NCBI GenBank assembly: GCA_013396915.1
Contig: VWZL01002558.1
Span: 373,021-437,020 of the forward strand
Reading direction: 5' to 3'
Origin: Stercorarius parasiticus
Taxonomy: Eukaryota > Chordata > Aves > Charadriiformes > Stercorariidae
DNA length: 64,000 nt
Shown: piece after piece, positions 35,015 to 48,943 of the stretch
How the letters are laid out: each line of letters starts with the position of its first letter
How positions within the stretch are numbered: position 1 is the first letter of the stretch
Translations under genes and position numbers: made by a program
Notes under the pieces: generated by a model
Database searches by the model: none
The model's input: only the letters and a program-made list of their open reading frames with translations
What the model was told of the DNA's origin: nothing

Positions 35015-38000
35015 CTAAATAAAAAGTACTATAAAATCTGGAAAGCATCAATAAGAAAGATTACGAAATGGCTAATCTAATAAAAAAGAAACAAAGTCTA
35101 CATTCTTCTTATTCTCTGTCATAGACAAATATGTTTAAAGAATTTTGAAACTTGTTTTGTTTTGATTTAATCATAATATTCCTTACAGAAATATTAATAT
35201 CTACCATAAAATATCTATCACATTTAGGCATATCTATCTTATTTAGGCAAGATGAGTCGAAGATGTAATGGCTTTGTGGTAACAACTATTACAGAACTTT
35301 GGCACAAAGTTAAGCTTTTTTTCTCAAAATGCGTAGCTATGAACTTGTGTACCAATAGATTCCATGGGATTTGATAGAGATTAATGATACATTTGAATTT
35401 CAGACAGCGTGTTCTTTGTTGAACTGTGGGATAGGGTAGTGTTCTATTACTCATTCAGGTGAATGCTATTTTTGAAACTGTTGTCTCAAGTAGGCACTGG
35501 ATCAGCTTTTAGAACAGCTGATTCATGATTCTCTACCCTTCAAAGCCCAGCAAAGTCCTCTCATAACAACAGATTTCTTAAGTTTCTAATTTTGCTTTAT
35601 ATCAGATCTGGTCCTGAGACAATCAGGAGGACAAGTAGATATACAGCAATCTGATAGCTTATTGACAGAAGAGTTACATTACTTAATTCTTCGTTATTAA
35701 TGGTTTTGTTGATAACAATAAATATGGATTTTCATGAATTCAATCACTAGTGAACAAAAATTAAAATAAACACACTTTCTATATCTAATTGAAATGTTTT
35801 TCTCGGACTGAGATCCTTCTGTTCATTGGTTTTCTTCGTCCAAACTACTAACATTGCCTTGGCAGCTTGACAAGTCCATATTGGCATTACCAAAACATTC
35901 TCACAGATTTCACGTTCCCTGACTCTCCCATCACAAGAAAAAATACATGAGAGCTGACATTTGAAGGCTTCATGAACCCAAGCTCAAGAGCTATAAGCAA
36001 AATAAATTCGTCCCACACATCTTACAATGGCATAAATGTCATACTTCCCACCATGCTGGTCAATCCATTCATTCAGTACTGCTGAATTCTGAGCATTTCC
36101 GAAACTTTTGATTTAAGCCATTAGAAAATTTCTGTTTGAGATCACTAGATGGTAGGTCAGTCGAAAAAATGTTGATAAGACATTTCCCACCTTGGCATAC
36201 AGGCAAAGGCAGGTTGGCTACAAGATTTCAAATGCTGTAAGACCAGAGCTAATATACTGTGACTGAAAGATGAAAAATAATAGCACAGCAGAGAAGCAAC
36301 CCCACCTGAGAAATGGAAGTTAAACTGTCCTGTATGTTTGTGCTAGAGGGAACGATTATTTGTAACACGAACCAATTACTCATGTTTGTGATACTGTGCC
36401 ACTTTCTTATCTGTTTATGGCACTAGTTGTTAAGGTAATTTAAGACCAAACATATGAACTTTTGTAGCCTTAGATTTTATGCCTTCAGAGTAAAACATTG
36501 CTTAAAATATTGTGATTAAAATATTCTGGGAATGTATTTTTCACTTGGATTTTTTTTTATAATATTAAGATGAATCCCATTGAGGATTATGTCAGTCTTG
36601 TCAAATTCTATCATGTCAGCCATCAGAAAGATAAATGGAACAAAGGATGGAAACAAAGAGGTAGGTTACTGAGCAGGAGACAAATCAGGATGTATATATA
36701 GTGAGAGATAGAGAGGATGGCATAAAAGGATGAACACAGAACTGACAGTACAGTATGGAGCAGAGAAGAAAAAAAGGATGTTATAATGAAAAAGCAAGAT
36801 AGTTCTATACAACAGTGAAGATCTCCATTAATCCACCTCCAACAAACAGTCTAAAAATATTTTAACGACCTAACATGCTTAAAGACACTTTTAGAGTACC
36901 TCAGCACAATTTTGTTTGACCGTTTTTTTGTAGTTCCCTCCCTATCAGAAATCCCAGAGACAGGTTTCCCTGGATCATACACTATTCAAAGGTTATGTCA
37001 AGAAGGCCTTAATGTATTGTTGGTGTTTATACCATCTTTGTTTTTAACATTACAGTGACCTAACTCATTGTTCATGATAGTGCCTTTTAGTGCTTTTTCC
37101 CACCCAAAAAATACGCCTCCCATCCGTAATTACATATTGTCCCACCAATTTCCAGATGTGTCAGTCGTGAATTAAACTGTTGGTAAATACAACGGGAACA
37201 ATAATATAAAGCACAATCTTTAGTTTATGTTAAGATATCTCACGGCAGCGCAAGTGAGTCTCTTGCGACTATGGAGAACCGAGGTTTGTAGCGTTGCAGC
37301 TGATTACTTGTTCCACCAAACGGGCAGGAGGTGCCTGTCACCCTGGTACGCAAGCCCTTGTGAAAACCACGCTGCCTGCAGTGAACTGTTCTTACTGCTA
37401 TTCCTCAAACAGGTGTTTTCAAATATTTCGATTGCTTGGATGGCATGTTAAAAGAAAGAAGATTTCACGGATTGTCTTTTCCTTTCTTTGCTGACTGAGT
37501 AGTATCCCAGTGGCATTTACAGCAGCTGATTATGTGGAAACATAATATTAAGGAATAGCATTTGATATTTTTTTTTCTCTGTCATCTAATGCAATTTAAC
37601 AGTGAGAAAGAGGAGAAGCAGACTCATGTGATTTGCCACCACCCTGATGACAAGCAGCATGTATCATCGTGGTTCACCCTCTACGAGCAAGCACCATAAA
37701 GAGAAATGTGTTGTCTGTGGCTGCTCTTGGACATGAAGTTCCAAGAGGAATTTAGATCTTTGTTTCAGAAGCGAAGCTGGTGGCACAGCTCTAGTGAATA
37801 CCAATTCCTGCTCTCCCGGAGGTGAACGTCCTACGCACAAATCTATAATCACCAGCATTTTGTACCGCAGCCTGTCAGCTATTGTGGATCTTGATCTCAC
37901 AGTATGTCAACTTTTTTCATAAATGTTTTTTAAATGCAATCCATAAAATTCAGTGTTTGCTTTAGAAAGGCAAGTCTACATCTATGTGCACACAGGTGAC

Positions 38001-38339
38001 AGCAAAGCAAACTTTTTGCCCAGCAGAAGACCGAGGCATTTTTTTACTCACTGGGCAGCTAGAAGCATGCGCCTCAGAAAGGCTGTTGGAGAAGCTTGTC
38101 AGAACAAAAGTCGTCTTCACAGGGCACTGCAAAGAATCCACCACTGAAGGAAGGTGAAAAAAGAATTATATTGGAAAGCAGCACAGAAAAAATTCCCAGC
38201 ATGTGGCAAGGGTGTTGAAGAAAAAAGAAGATGGTAAGAGAAGTGAAAAACAAAAATGTAGTCACAGCTCTTTATCTGAGATGAATTTCTGCCTCCCGCA
38301 TGGGAATAAATATTATTTTCATACTTAATGGAACTTCAA

Positions 38340-38560
38340 AATTCCTTCAAGATTGCTTTTTTAGTTGAGGGCTAATTTCAATTAATCTCATGTTTTTTAA
38401 CTCTCGGATGAATTTCCCCCTGGTAGCTGGCATCCAGATATTGAAAGGAATGATGCCATTTACAAATCCTTCGGGGAGAGGCTTCAGTAATTTATACTGC
38501 ATTGATGTAATCTGTGTACAAAGAAACACTTGTAGGTTAAGGAGGCCAATAACTGACCCT
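38340..38560. promoter_or_regulatory. Possible conserved non-coding element
   Basis: Repeat-free AT-rich sequence with AATTTCAATTAATC and several ATTGATG-like cores. It overlaps the broken minus-strand frame, so constraint here, if real, could be coding or regulatory. Judged by texture only. Confidence 0.18.
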
Positions 38561-38886
38561 AGGTTAATGATAAATATATATTTTTGCTAGGAGGTCATAA
38601 AGTACCCGAGGGTAGCTGCCAGACAGGTAAGGTGTCTGATCATTCTGTCTAACCATCTAAAAGTATTGAATGGTGTCATCTTTTCACCAGAAATTAAGTT
38701 TTCCAAAAACCTGTTTTGGAAATCGTCATTAAGAGAAAAACTGAAAGGATCTATAGATAAAAACATAGCTTCGAAGATTGTAACATCAACTGACAAAATC
38801 CAAGAGGCTGAAAATGCGACAAAGGTCACAGCCTGCGTTTTTCTTCGCAGTAGTACAACAAGAAGGCAAAGTTCTACTCCTGCCAT
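38347..38886 (-). pseudogene. 180-codon minus-strand frame broken by one TAG, unrecognised
   Basis: An ATG at 38886 (minus) opens a frame of 99 codons that meets a TAG at 38587-38589. The same frame then continues open for another 80 codons to 38347. The first part includes FSLNDDFQNRFLENLISGEK and the second includes KLLKPLPEGFVNGIIPFNIW. I recognise no family. It could be a decayed gene or exon, a non-coding element that happens to be open, or chance. A 103-codon plus-strand frame (38666-38977) overlaps it. Confidence 0.15.
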
Positions 38887-41800
38887 TGAATTTCCTGGCT
38901 TTTGTCATTTTTGTCATGATGTTAACATTGATAAGCATTCAGCAGTGCCAAAGGGGTGTGTGAAAATGATCGGATAAATACAGTATTGCTATGCATATAA
39001 TTAATATAATAACAGAAAACATGCCCAAGCTACTGCTGTACTTGACTTGTTTGACTTTCATCGGTTGAGTTAGAATCTGTACATGGTTTCAAGTGTTAAA
39101 ATGAAGTGGAGATGAGGGAAATGTGCTAATTCTTGGAACCATTGCCCTTCTGAAGAGTGAGAAGGTGGAATTTTCTAGGATACTTGAAATTTCAGTCCAC
39201 TAGAATGCTTATAACATGTTGCTATGCAAAGTGGAATTTCCTAGTTAAGAATGTATCTCAGGTTCTTAAGCCCCAGGCCAGCGAAAGCTGAGTGTACTGT
39301 GAAGGTGAAAGTATTCAGTCTCCAAAGCAAGAGAGCCATCCACATCAATTTGCAGCAGGCTAAGTGGCATCAGCTATGGGAGGCAAGCTTACAAAGTCTG
39401 GCTCAGAGAACCGCACTGTAGAAGTTACACAGCACAGAATGAAGGAATGTACATAAACAAATTAGAGACTTCTAGCTAAGATGCTCCAGCACCACTAAGT
39501 CCATAGGAGCATAGTGCTACAGGGAGGAAGATGATGTAGGAGGAGTAACGTCTCCTGTATCGCATTGTATAGTGCTGACTCTATTAAGGAAGGAACTTGG
39601 TTGTTTTATATTCTGCAGCAGCTGGGATTGACACCAGACCACACATTAGGGAAATCTGTGAAGTAAGCTTTACTTTTGGTATTGCAAAACTTTGGGATTC
39701 TACACTTGCAAGTACATGTACAAATATATGTATCTGTAGTCTGTGTGAATCTGCATCCCACTCCTCCCCCTGAGATTCACAGAGGAGTGAGCACCAAATC
39801 TTAAAAAAAAAAGCCCTCAGTCAAAGCAGCCAAAATTCTCCTGGTACCACCACTACAATGGTACTGATTAGGCACATCGATTCAGTGCAGCTAAAAAGAG
39901 ACCCAGGCTGCCTCTTAAGTTTTATGGCCTCTGATGATTCTCTAAAAGCACATAGACTATGAATTTCGTTATTATAGTGGCATCTGAAAGCAGCCAAGTT
40001 TCCTGATTTCAGGTTTCACTTTGCTCTTCTGAGACAAGCAATGCAAAAAATTGAGTCAAAATCGGCTGGCAGGAGATAATTAGGTAACATTTATGGAAGA
40101 GTGCTTGAAATTGTGATAATACTGCATTTTCAAGAGAACTTTAGAGCCTTCAAATAACACCTGTTTGTATTAATCTCATCCTATTTTCTTTCAAAATAAG
40201 GTTAATTGTAGAGATAAAATCTGAAAGCAGAAATTGCAACCTGATACTTCAATTTATTGAATGTAAGGAGTCAATTTAAGTTTCTTTAAAAAGGTGTACG
40301 GAAGTGAAATCTGTTTGGAATCAAAAAGGCAAATGAATGGCCGAGGTTGTTACTAGCCATACACAGACCCAGATCCAGAGGAGCCCGGATGTGGGAGAAC
40401 CTAGTATCCGGGCAGTGACCTAGAACCAAGCTTTGCTGCCAACTTTATAGACGATTCTGAACTTCCAGGAAGATTTTCCTCCAGCTCCAAACTAAAGTGT
40501 TGCTTCTATTCCTAAAATTTTCTAATAGTTGTTGTATACTTATAACAGTTTCAGCAACGGCATACCAATAGCGAGTGTAGAAAATATGTTTTTCCTTATA
40601 ATGAGAGCAAATAGTAATAGAGATCCTTAAAAATGCAATATAACTTTTGATGCACCATGGAATGATACCTGCTGTTCTCATCACAAATATCTGCTACTGT
40701 GGCAAAAAAAGAGCTATATTGACATAATTTAATATATTGTGTACATCCAAACACAGCTTTTACTCACAGATAGCTTTCAGTGAATATATGATCTCCTTTT
40801 TTTTCAGCTATAGAACTGAAATGGCATATACATATTTGAAAAGTAAACTTATTGTTACGGGAAGAAACCATAGTGGCAGAAACAGTCAACAGGAGACCTT
40901 GATCAGTGTCCTCTGTCCTCACTAGTATCTTCAGTTGCTTCGTTACTAAAGAGACTCTCTGAGATGCTGAACACCTGAAAGTCTGCTCGGTTCAGGACTC
41001 CAGGTTCCCTCACTTGAATTTTTTTGTTTAAAAGTTCAAGTTTTCAGGCTATAGATTTCAAGAACTTTTATTTAATTGGAAGCTAGGCATCATACTTCAT
41101 TATCTTCTTATGAACAGTTTGAATAAGTTATTACATATACCCACTTGGAAATATATGTTGAGATTGTGTTTCTACGCTGTTTTTCTCCTGCTTGGCGAAT
41201 ATCTAGCCCAGCACACGCTATTGGACGCCAAATGTTGTGGTGTTCCCTTTTTAACAAGTTGCTCTCATCACTTCCCTCTGACCCGGCAGCTCTGTGAGAA
41301 AGAGGAAATAAGAGGTTCAGTGGGAACTACACAATAAGTAGGTGTTTTCAAGGAACGATTTTCTGCATGACAAGTTTGGCATCTCAGATTATTAGCTTTA
41401 AGGTGTACTGTTCTGCCCAGCAAGGCAGGATCTGAAAGAGATAGTAAAAAGAGAAAGGAACGAGTACTAGTCCAGTGATTTGTCTTGATTTTAATCAATT
41501 CTTGAGTGGTTTTCAGGCACAACATGTAAAAAAGCTTGTAGCTGTAATGCACCTGCTTCCACTGTGTTGTTGATTGTGTTCCTGTACTAGCATGGCTGGA
41601 CAGCTAAACAGAACTCGACAAGATGTAGTGATAAACAAATACAGACATATCTGTCCAGAGGTCTGTTTAAGTGGTTTTCTCCTCTCACAAGCTTCATTTA
41701 TTTATTTATTTGAGGTGCATGCCATCCTTTGAAAAGAAAAACAATAGAGAAAAGAAGTAAAATAGTGGTGGTCCCATAAATCTTGTAGTCTAAAACATGA

Positions 41801-42986
41801 GAGAATAGGTGGATGGACTATACAGTCACTGAAGGGGACCCTGGAAATGAGTTGGGAAGGGAAAGACAACAATGGTAATGGCAAAAATGGTAACAATACT
41901 ATAAAATTATTGTTGGCACCTACTTTTGAAGCAGGAACAAACCTGAGGCAAGAATCAAATCTAAAAAAGTGACTATGATGGCAAACCAACACTTGCTCCT
42001 GATGATGTGTGGCAGAATTGGAGCGCAACATTAGTTTCACCCAATACCCTTCCTCCGCTTTCATGGTGCAAATTGTTATTCTACAGTAGGATGAAAACCA
42101 GGAGACCTAAACAGGTATGGCTATAACTCCTGTCATTGTAATTTTTTATTAATTACTGCATGAGTTTTAGAAGGCTCTTCTTGCAAAACTGTACTTCAGT
42201 TTTGAATAAAAATTTCTGACCTATTTCATCACCCAATTAAGTTTTGTTAATGGAGCAAATATGGCGTAGAAGTCAGGGAACAATTCAGCCCCCTGGGCAG
42301 TACTGGCATGATGGTTTGGCATGGCTTTACATCTGTTGTGTGTACTTCAAATAAACATCAGACTTCCTTACTTTTCATTTTACCTTTTCCTTTTCTAAAG
42401 TTTGACATGAAAATGTCTAACCGCGATGTTATAAAATTTTTCAGCAACCCATGAAAAGCTTTGATCAAATGCCTCTCTGTTCATACAAAGACCTCTCCTT
42501 TTTGTTCCATGGTTTGAGGGAGCTGAAAGGCTGCTATGATAGTAGGACAGTCTGTTCCAATATGGAAGAGTAGACGTTTTGTATAACAATTTCGAGTTGT
42601 GGAGCACAGCATTATGATTTCCCTCTGGGAGAATTTCCCTGTGGTGTTACGGAACTAGAGTCATAAGCTTTGTGATTCACAAACTATACCCAGAATCTCA
42701 TACAAAAATAGCTTAATTAGGAGGGCTGTCTGACAGATATACTAGACAATAGTATCGCCACTAGAGCTAGCCAGGAATTCTGTGACAAAATGGCTTTTCA
42801 TCATAGAAAAATGATTCATCAAACCTAAAACTTTCAGTGGAAACTTTCTCTTTCATCCTACCTTTTGGAGAAAGATTTTGCAGGCTCAGGTAGAAATATC
42901 GACAAAAGTCAGAAAGCTAGTCAACACTGCTCTGACAAGGGAAGCTCATCAGAAGCACTTGGCCTGGTTCAGGCTGGAGACTCAGC

Positions 42987-43042
42987 TCTTGACTTTCCAA
43001 ATGTCCCCCACATATCTTGACTTTCCAAATATCCCCTGCAAA
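42987..43042. repeat. 28-bp tandem duplication
   Basis: Two copies of a 28-base unit beginning TCTTGACTTTCCAAAT lie head to tail at 42987-43014 and 43015-43042 and differ at only a few positions. This is a recent local duplication. Confidence 0.85.
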
Positions 43043-45200
43043 TGACCTCCTTCCTTTTCTCTGGAGGGGTCACTTTATCCTTCAGGGGAGCCGTTCTGTT
43101 CTGTGCCAATTAAAATACTGTGAAGCAAGGACGTGAGCCTTGGTCTTCCACGCTCCTGGTGACTTCTACGCTACAATATACAGTGGTTTCACCCTGTGAT
43201 GGCACGCTGTCTGCCAAGCGCCTTGAAAGGGAGCAACTCCAGCAAGGAGGCTGAGCAATGAGGGCATTCATCTGCACTAAAAGGGACCAGCAGAGTAAGG
43301 AGCTCCCATACCCAGGTGAACCCATTGGCTTCCTTCCCATCTTCTTTCCCCCTCCTGCTGAAGAGATTGAGGTGGGAATTTCCTACCCCCTGTTACTCTT
43401 CATCATATGCTTCTATTTTTCAGTATCTGGTTAACATGCAGCTCTTTGCTGCCGAGATCTACCACAAGATATGTTCTCCAAGAAACCTGGGTGTATTGTG
43501 TTACCATGCCTGCGAGGAAATGCTTTAGGTGACAAACAACCTGTTGCTGCCTGGGCCAGAAAGGAAATATTTCTTTCTGAAAGCTGCTTTATTCCCTTCG
43601 GTGAGGACGTCCTGAGAGGAAGAAATATGTGTGTGTGCTCCTGGGGCAGATGAGTTCTGTTGCCAGCATCAACATTGGGAAACTCGGGCAAATAAATTCT
43701 AGATTAGATGCATTCTAATTCAAGCATTGTCTGCACTGTTTGTTGCTGCTCTCTTTTCATCACAAACCTTTCTTTTTTCCTTTCTTCATTTAGCTCCTGA
43801 AAAACTTGTTTTCTCTCCTGATGTAGTGATATCACTTTTATCTTTGGAAAATCTTTTCCCCTTTGTCCAGATCACTGCTGTTTCTTTCTGTTCTGTTAGG
43901 GTCTCATGAATACAGCAAAAAAAAAAAAAAGATTTTAAAAAGTCTTTTCAAAAGCAATTGAATTTTGTGGATTGTATTGAGCCTAATATGTATTCAAATG
44001 AACATTGCTGCCCTTGCAGTCTCAGCTATCCTTCGGTCTGGTTGGAGAACTGAACTGTAACACAAAGTTTCTCAATCACAACAATCTGGGGGTAAGGAGA
44101 TGGAAAGCACGTCTGATACTAAACTTTGCCTTTCTTGAAGGTCAAATAGATTTTGCTACATCCACGTCTAACCAGACACCGTATTGTGAGCAAGAACTTT
44201 CTTCCAGTTGTTATTTTGTAATTTTTCCCCATGACTGGACCACCTAACACAACAGGCAAAATATATAATTAGAGGATAGATCATATTATTTATACATAGG
44301 CAGCAACACTCACGGTTTTGCCAGTGAGCACAGGTAGCAAAACCAGCATTTAATAAGAAATAAGGTATTACAGAAACTAGTACAACTTCCCCTCCCCACA
44401 AGTGCTTCCTATAATTTGAGTCCAGTTATCAATCATAAGAAGTTCTCTAAGTAGGAATTTTTATAACATGCTGAGGGAAGGAAAGCACGACGCCAGAAAT
44501 AGGCAGTTACAATTATTATTAGTCTGTCCCCACAAAATCATAACATCATTTTAAAAAGGGTATATTTGGATTTTTTTTTTTAATATTTGCCTCTGGTTCT
44601 GATATATTAGGATTCGTGCTTAAAACATTTTGTATCACAGTAAGGACAAGGCATTTTTTAAAAAGGAAAAAGAAAACAGGTTTTCACATAATACCTTCAA
44701 TTCAGATGAGACCTAGGAAAATCACCAGATAGTGCAAAGCTCTCAATAAAAATTGCAAAAGTTGACAATACAGCCTCCAAATTATCATCTTTTTCATTGC
44801 AGGGTACTATCCTGATAGAAGAATATCCAGAGTTCAGATCCAGCATACAGAATAGTCCCTTTTGAATGCATGAGTTCTTTCCTAACTAGGACAAGAAAAC
44901 TATTTACTGTCACTTCCAATTGCACTGCAGCAAAATATGACACTTTAATTCATTGTAAGGATCACACAAAAGAGTCTCACGATGTCTGTATTTGGTCTAC
45001 AACAGTAACTTTTGCTTAAGAAAAACAATTGCTGTTTGGAATAAGTTCAGCTGCTCCACAGCCTTTTCACAGTCTAGCTGTCAGAGGAAGATTGATGCAG
45101 AGGCCATTAAAATTTGATATTTCAAAAGTGAACTCTATTGTATGCTTAGCAGGTATTTTTAGCTTCCAAAACTATTTTTATTGTTTCTCAAAGACTAAAT
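43043..45200. other. Unique stretch, no gene recognised
   Basis: Short frames overlap on both strands at 43110-43691 in a GC-moderate patch; none is recognisable. A14 lies at 43917-43930. The rest is AT-rich. Confidence 0.5.
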
Positions 45201-45370
45201 AATATATACTCAATGGGAGAAATTCTTCTTTTGTTTACCACTGAGTGGATCCAGAATAACTCCTTTCTCTTGAACTGTATCTCTTCAGCAGAAAGGAAAG
45301 CAGGATTAGCTTCTGTATGTCTTTCAGTTCATTGTGTTTCTGTATGTGTACTACTGTATTTCACAATTTT

Positions 45371-45760
45371 CCTAGTATTAGATAATAAAGTATATATTTT
45401 TTTCCAGTTCAGGCAATTCTGTTTCTCTTTCTCCTGTAGGTATTTCATAGAATACTCTCTAATCACATATTTACCAGTCTCTGTGATATTTCTAGATACA
45501 TTATATACCTCTAGGTATAGAGGTATTTTATTGTCTTCCTAATGTTAGCTGATAAAGTAAGTATTTCTCAGTTATTGCAATACTGTATCTCTTTATATAT
45601 ATAAAGGAGATATTTCACACTTCCATGGTTGGAAGTATTCTTCCATTTGTCTGCAATATTTCATTACAGTGTATTTGAAAGTTCCAAAATTGATTTTTCA
45701 GCCTATAATGTGTTTTGTACAGAACTTTCTTAGTCTTAATATTGATTTCACTGTATCTTT
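45371..45760 (+). repeat. Possible degenerate ~165-bp tandem repeat
   Basis: CCTAGTATTAGATAATAAAG (45371) aligns with CCTAATGTTAGCTGATAAAG (45538), 167 bases apart. CTGTTTCTCTTTCT (45419) aligns with CTGTATCTCTTTAT (45583), 164 apart, and with CTGTATCTTTGCG (45751), 168 apart. The shared spacing suggests two to three diverged copies of one unit. Identity is low outside these anchors, so a T-rich compositional bias is an alternative. Confidence 0.35.
45505..45526. repeat. Perfect 9-bp hairpin
   Basis: ATACCTCTA, a four-base loop GGTA, then TAGAGGTAT. All nine pairs are Watson-Crick. A second, one-base-bulged hairpin around TATATATA follows at about 45586-45612. Confidence 0.8.
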
Positions 45761-45829
45761 GCGTCTAAATTTTTTGTACTTCCCAATTTTCTTTAATATT
45801 AGCTTTGGGTATAAAAGGAAGTTCTAAGT

Positions 45830-48800
45830 CTTGCTCTTTGATGCTGCTTGGACTGTCTGAGTCTCCTGCCCTAGTAATGCTAACTTTAGTCTTAAATTGA
45901 CTTAAAAGGCAGGAGTCCCTCTGGCTGTCAAGAAAACCACAATCAACATTAAAAAAACCTACCCATCAAGTTCCCTGCAGTAAATTTAGGAGCTGGCATT
46001 TTTTCCCCCCTGCTCACCCTCCTGCATTCCGGTTTTCATCTCTCTTCTTCCTCGCCTCCCAGTTTTCTGTTTCTCACTTATTCACTACATACTTCATTAT
46101 CCTTCGGTTCCTTTCGCATGTTGTCCTTCTCTTTTTTCCCATGGCACCTTACCCAATTACACTATTCCCTGCTTCTCTTCTAGCCTGCTTTTCTGCTCTA
46201 TTTCCCCATTTTCTACCACAGACACTTTTAAGGAATGTAGAAACAAAAGTTAATCTTTTTTAGTAGGGGCAATTGAATATTTGCCTGCGAAGACCTCGGA
46301 GATGTACTGACCATATTTGTAGAAAGTCTTCTAGCTACAGCTGTATTCAGACTAGTGGGAGAAAATCGCATTTTGGTAAAGGTGAAAATCTTGCAGATTG
46401 CTTCAGGGGGCAAGTTTTAAGGAAACAAAGACAGTTGTCATACTTGTGGCAATCCTGTGAGCACTGGGAACACAACTCTCAACCTCCCGCTCCGCAAAAT
46501 GTCCCTTCTCTCCTACTTGTAGTTTCTGCAGACAGTGAGGCAGAATAAGGGAAAAAAAGTGGCCTGTGACGGGGGGAAAGCATGTATGAACCACAGCGGG
46601 AGATGCAAGCTGCGCTTTTCATTTAAGGAGAAGATATTTCTCTGGTGCTTTATTCTATTTTTTAAAAAAATGCAGCTAATCCGACATTATCCTACAGCAA
46701 ATGCAATAAATACTGAATTATTTTCCACATAAGGAAAATGTTCCAAAATACTAGAAACAGGCTCTATTTTTAGAATGTTGCTTTCCATAACAGTATTTAC
46801 CTTTTTCCTCTCTATTATGCCATGCTGTAGTGAATATAGAGGGAAGGACATGACAAAGCAAGCTGGAAAATTAGAGGTATTTGGAGTTGCAAAGGGGGGG
46901 TATGAGACTACAATGCAACGGGCCTAGAATTATCAAAATTATTTTTTCTAATTCTATACAGGGCCTTAATATATGTTCAGTTTACTGCTCACAGAAATCT
47001 ATGAGCACATTGCTGTGTATTTCTTAGGGTGGTTCACAGTTACTTATATAGATATTTCTGGATTTCCTTTTCAGTTCACTATGAGTCTGAAACAAGGACT
47101 AGATGCAAGTGATGGGCGGAGTGAACAACTACATGACTTTTCCCACTATGTTATTTAAACCCATTGCACTAAACTTACTATGAGGTTTCATTCCCTAAGT
47201 CTGGTGGTATGTAAACTCCGCATTTATAAGGTGTAGGTCATTCATACAGTACAGCACTGAATTTTAATTCATCAGTGTAAGTTTTAAATCCACCCATTGG
47301 GAATATTAATTAATTTAGAATATATATTTGAACCCCAGTTTTGCAAAGACCAAAGCATCTACTTAATTTGTTCTAGGTCACTGCATGGAGTTCAGAGAAA
47401 TTACCGGCAGCCCATGCATGTATTTTTGCTAGATCAGGGTCTCCATTAATATTTTGCAGCAATTGCTTTAAAGTAGTTTTTCTAGCTTGCAGAAATACCT
47501 GAGAAACTACTTATTATACTGGACAGGTAGAAAAGGAAACTTAAAATTGTTTGACTATGGTTGTCAACACATTTTAACAAATATGTAGTTGGAGGTGATG
47601 AAGAAAGATTATTTGCTGACCTCTGATTATGATTAGAATAAAGGTTTTTAGCTACAGCTTAACAAATCGTAGAAAATAATATAGTTCCAAGCAGCTTTTG
47701 CATGCACTGTCATTATGAAAAGACACAGAGCAGTGTCACTAGAATTGACACTGCAGGCAGTGGAGAATAACGCTTACACGGAATATGTTTGGACAGGTGA
47801 AATAGGTATCAACAAACGTAAGTCTTGGCTGGCAACGTGCAAAAAAGATTTAAGTGAGTCAATCCAATTATTAATTACGATGCAGAATTTTAGTCTGGAG
47901 TTACCTTGCGATGATGCTATACAGAGGACAGGTATCAGTATGACAGGTTATTCGATCCTCTCTGATATAGTGTTGTTGCAGCAGAAGATCCCATGTATAC
48001 CAGGAAATTAGAATATAGGGTACCACTATTAACAGCTTAATTGAGTAAAAAGAGCTTAAAGAACTGCAGGATTTTTTTGACAAAATTCCAGCCAGGCTTT
48101 TAACGAGAACTATTCAAAACTGCTTAGAAAACCCTTCAAACGTAGATAGAGGGCAGACTTAAATGTAAGATTTCCTCAGGCGGTTTGGTTCTGAAGGTTT
48201 TCGTGGCCCATGTGGACACAATGGACTAAACACAGAAGTCTGCAGGTGTTTGTTTGTTGGTTTTGACCCGTATATGTACATATATATGTGCATACACTCA
48301 ACAACATAACCGAAATCCAGGAAACAGAAATGAAGGGATTTCTGGAAAAGGGTGTAGCTTTCTTCTGTTCAATAGTATTTGTGGAAAAACTAGTAAATAA
48401 TCTTTTGCAGAAAAGCTGGGGTTTAAGCAGAAATGATTTTCATTTACTAATTCTGTCTTCATAATGGGGCACATTCATCATAACTGTATTGTAATTAACT
48501 GAAGTCACTCAAGGTTATTTTTGTCTAATCCTTTGACTGAAAAGGGGAACTTCTGAGGGATTTAAGGACATTTTGCTGCAACATGAACACTTTCCTTAGG
48601 TCAAATGTTTGCATGTTTCATTGTTCCTCCCTGTGGTGTCTTACTTTGTTTTACACTCAGAAGACGAGGAAGGAGGGAATTCCTAAAGCAGAGTTGTCAT
48701 TCAACAATGCAGTATTTTAAATGGCATCTTTATTGTATCTGAAAGCACACACCTACCTTAAAGTGAACTGCGGAGCACTGAAATGGATAGAGCCCGTAAT

Positions 48801-48943
48801 CCGGGATGGAAACTGCAGGTGCCTCCTGGGAAGTGCCGTGGGATCGTTAATGGCCATAAATGGGAAGATGTAGTTTTGCAGCTCATCCAGCACAAAGGGC
48901 ACCGCTGCCCTTGTCGAAGGCAGCTGGAGAACTTGGCTCTTTA
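45830..48943. other. Unique stretch, no gene recognised
   Basis: A pyrimidine-rich patch spans about 46000-46210. Frames at 46273-46594 and 47715-48011 are unrecognised. A 14-bp perfect palindrome TATATGTACATATA lies at 48271-48284. Confidence 0.5.

Larger units (their letters stand above)
35015..42986. other. Long unique AT-rich stretch
   Basis: No gene or mobile element is recognised over about 8 kb, apart from the entries listed within it. A 19-bp tandem duplication (TATCTATCACATTTAGGCA, 17 of 19 identical) lies at 35212-35249. A slightly GC-richer patch with CpGs lies at about 37240-37380. A TTTA run lies at 41698-41713. The many short frames overlap on both strands. Confidence 0.5.

Noticed and set aside
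34438..35018. Four frames of 145-188 residues on both strands
   Set aside because: They read through the N gap; only the minus-strand CR1 reverse-transcriptase part is real coding sequence.
47715..48011. 98-codon plus-strand frame of protein-like composition
   Set aside because: No family recognised and no splice or promoter context; frames of this length are expected by chance.
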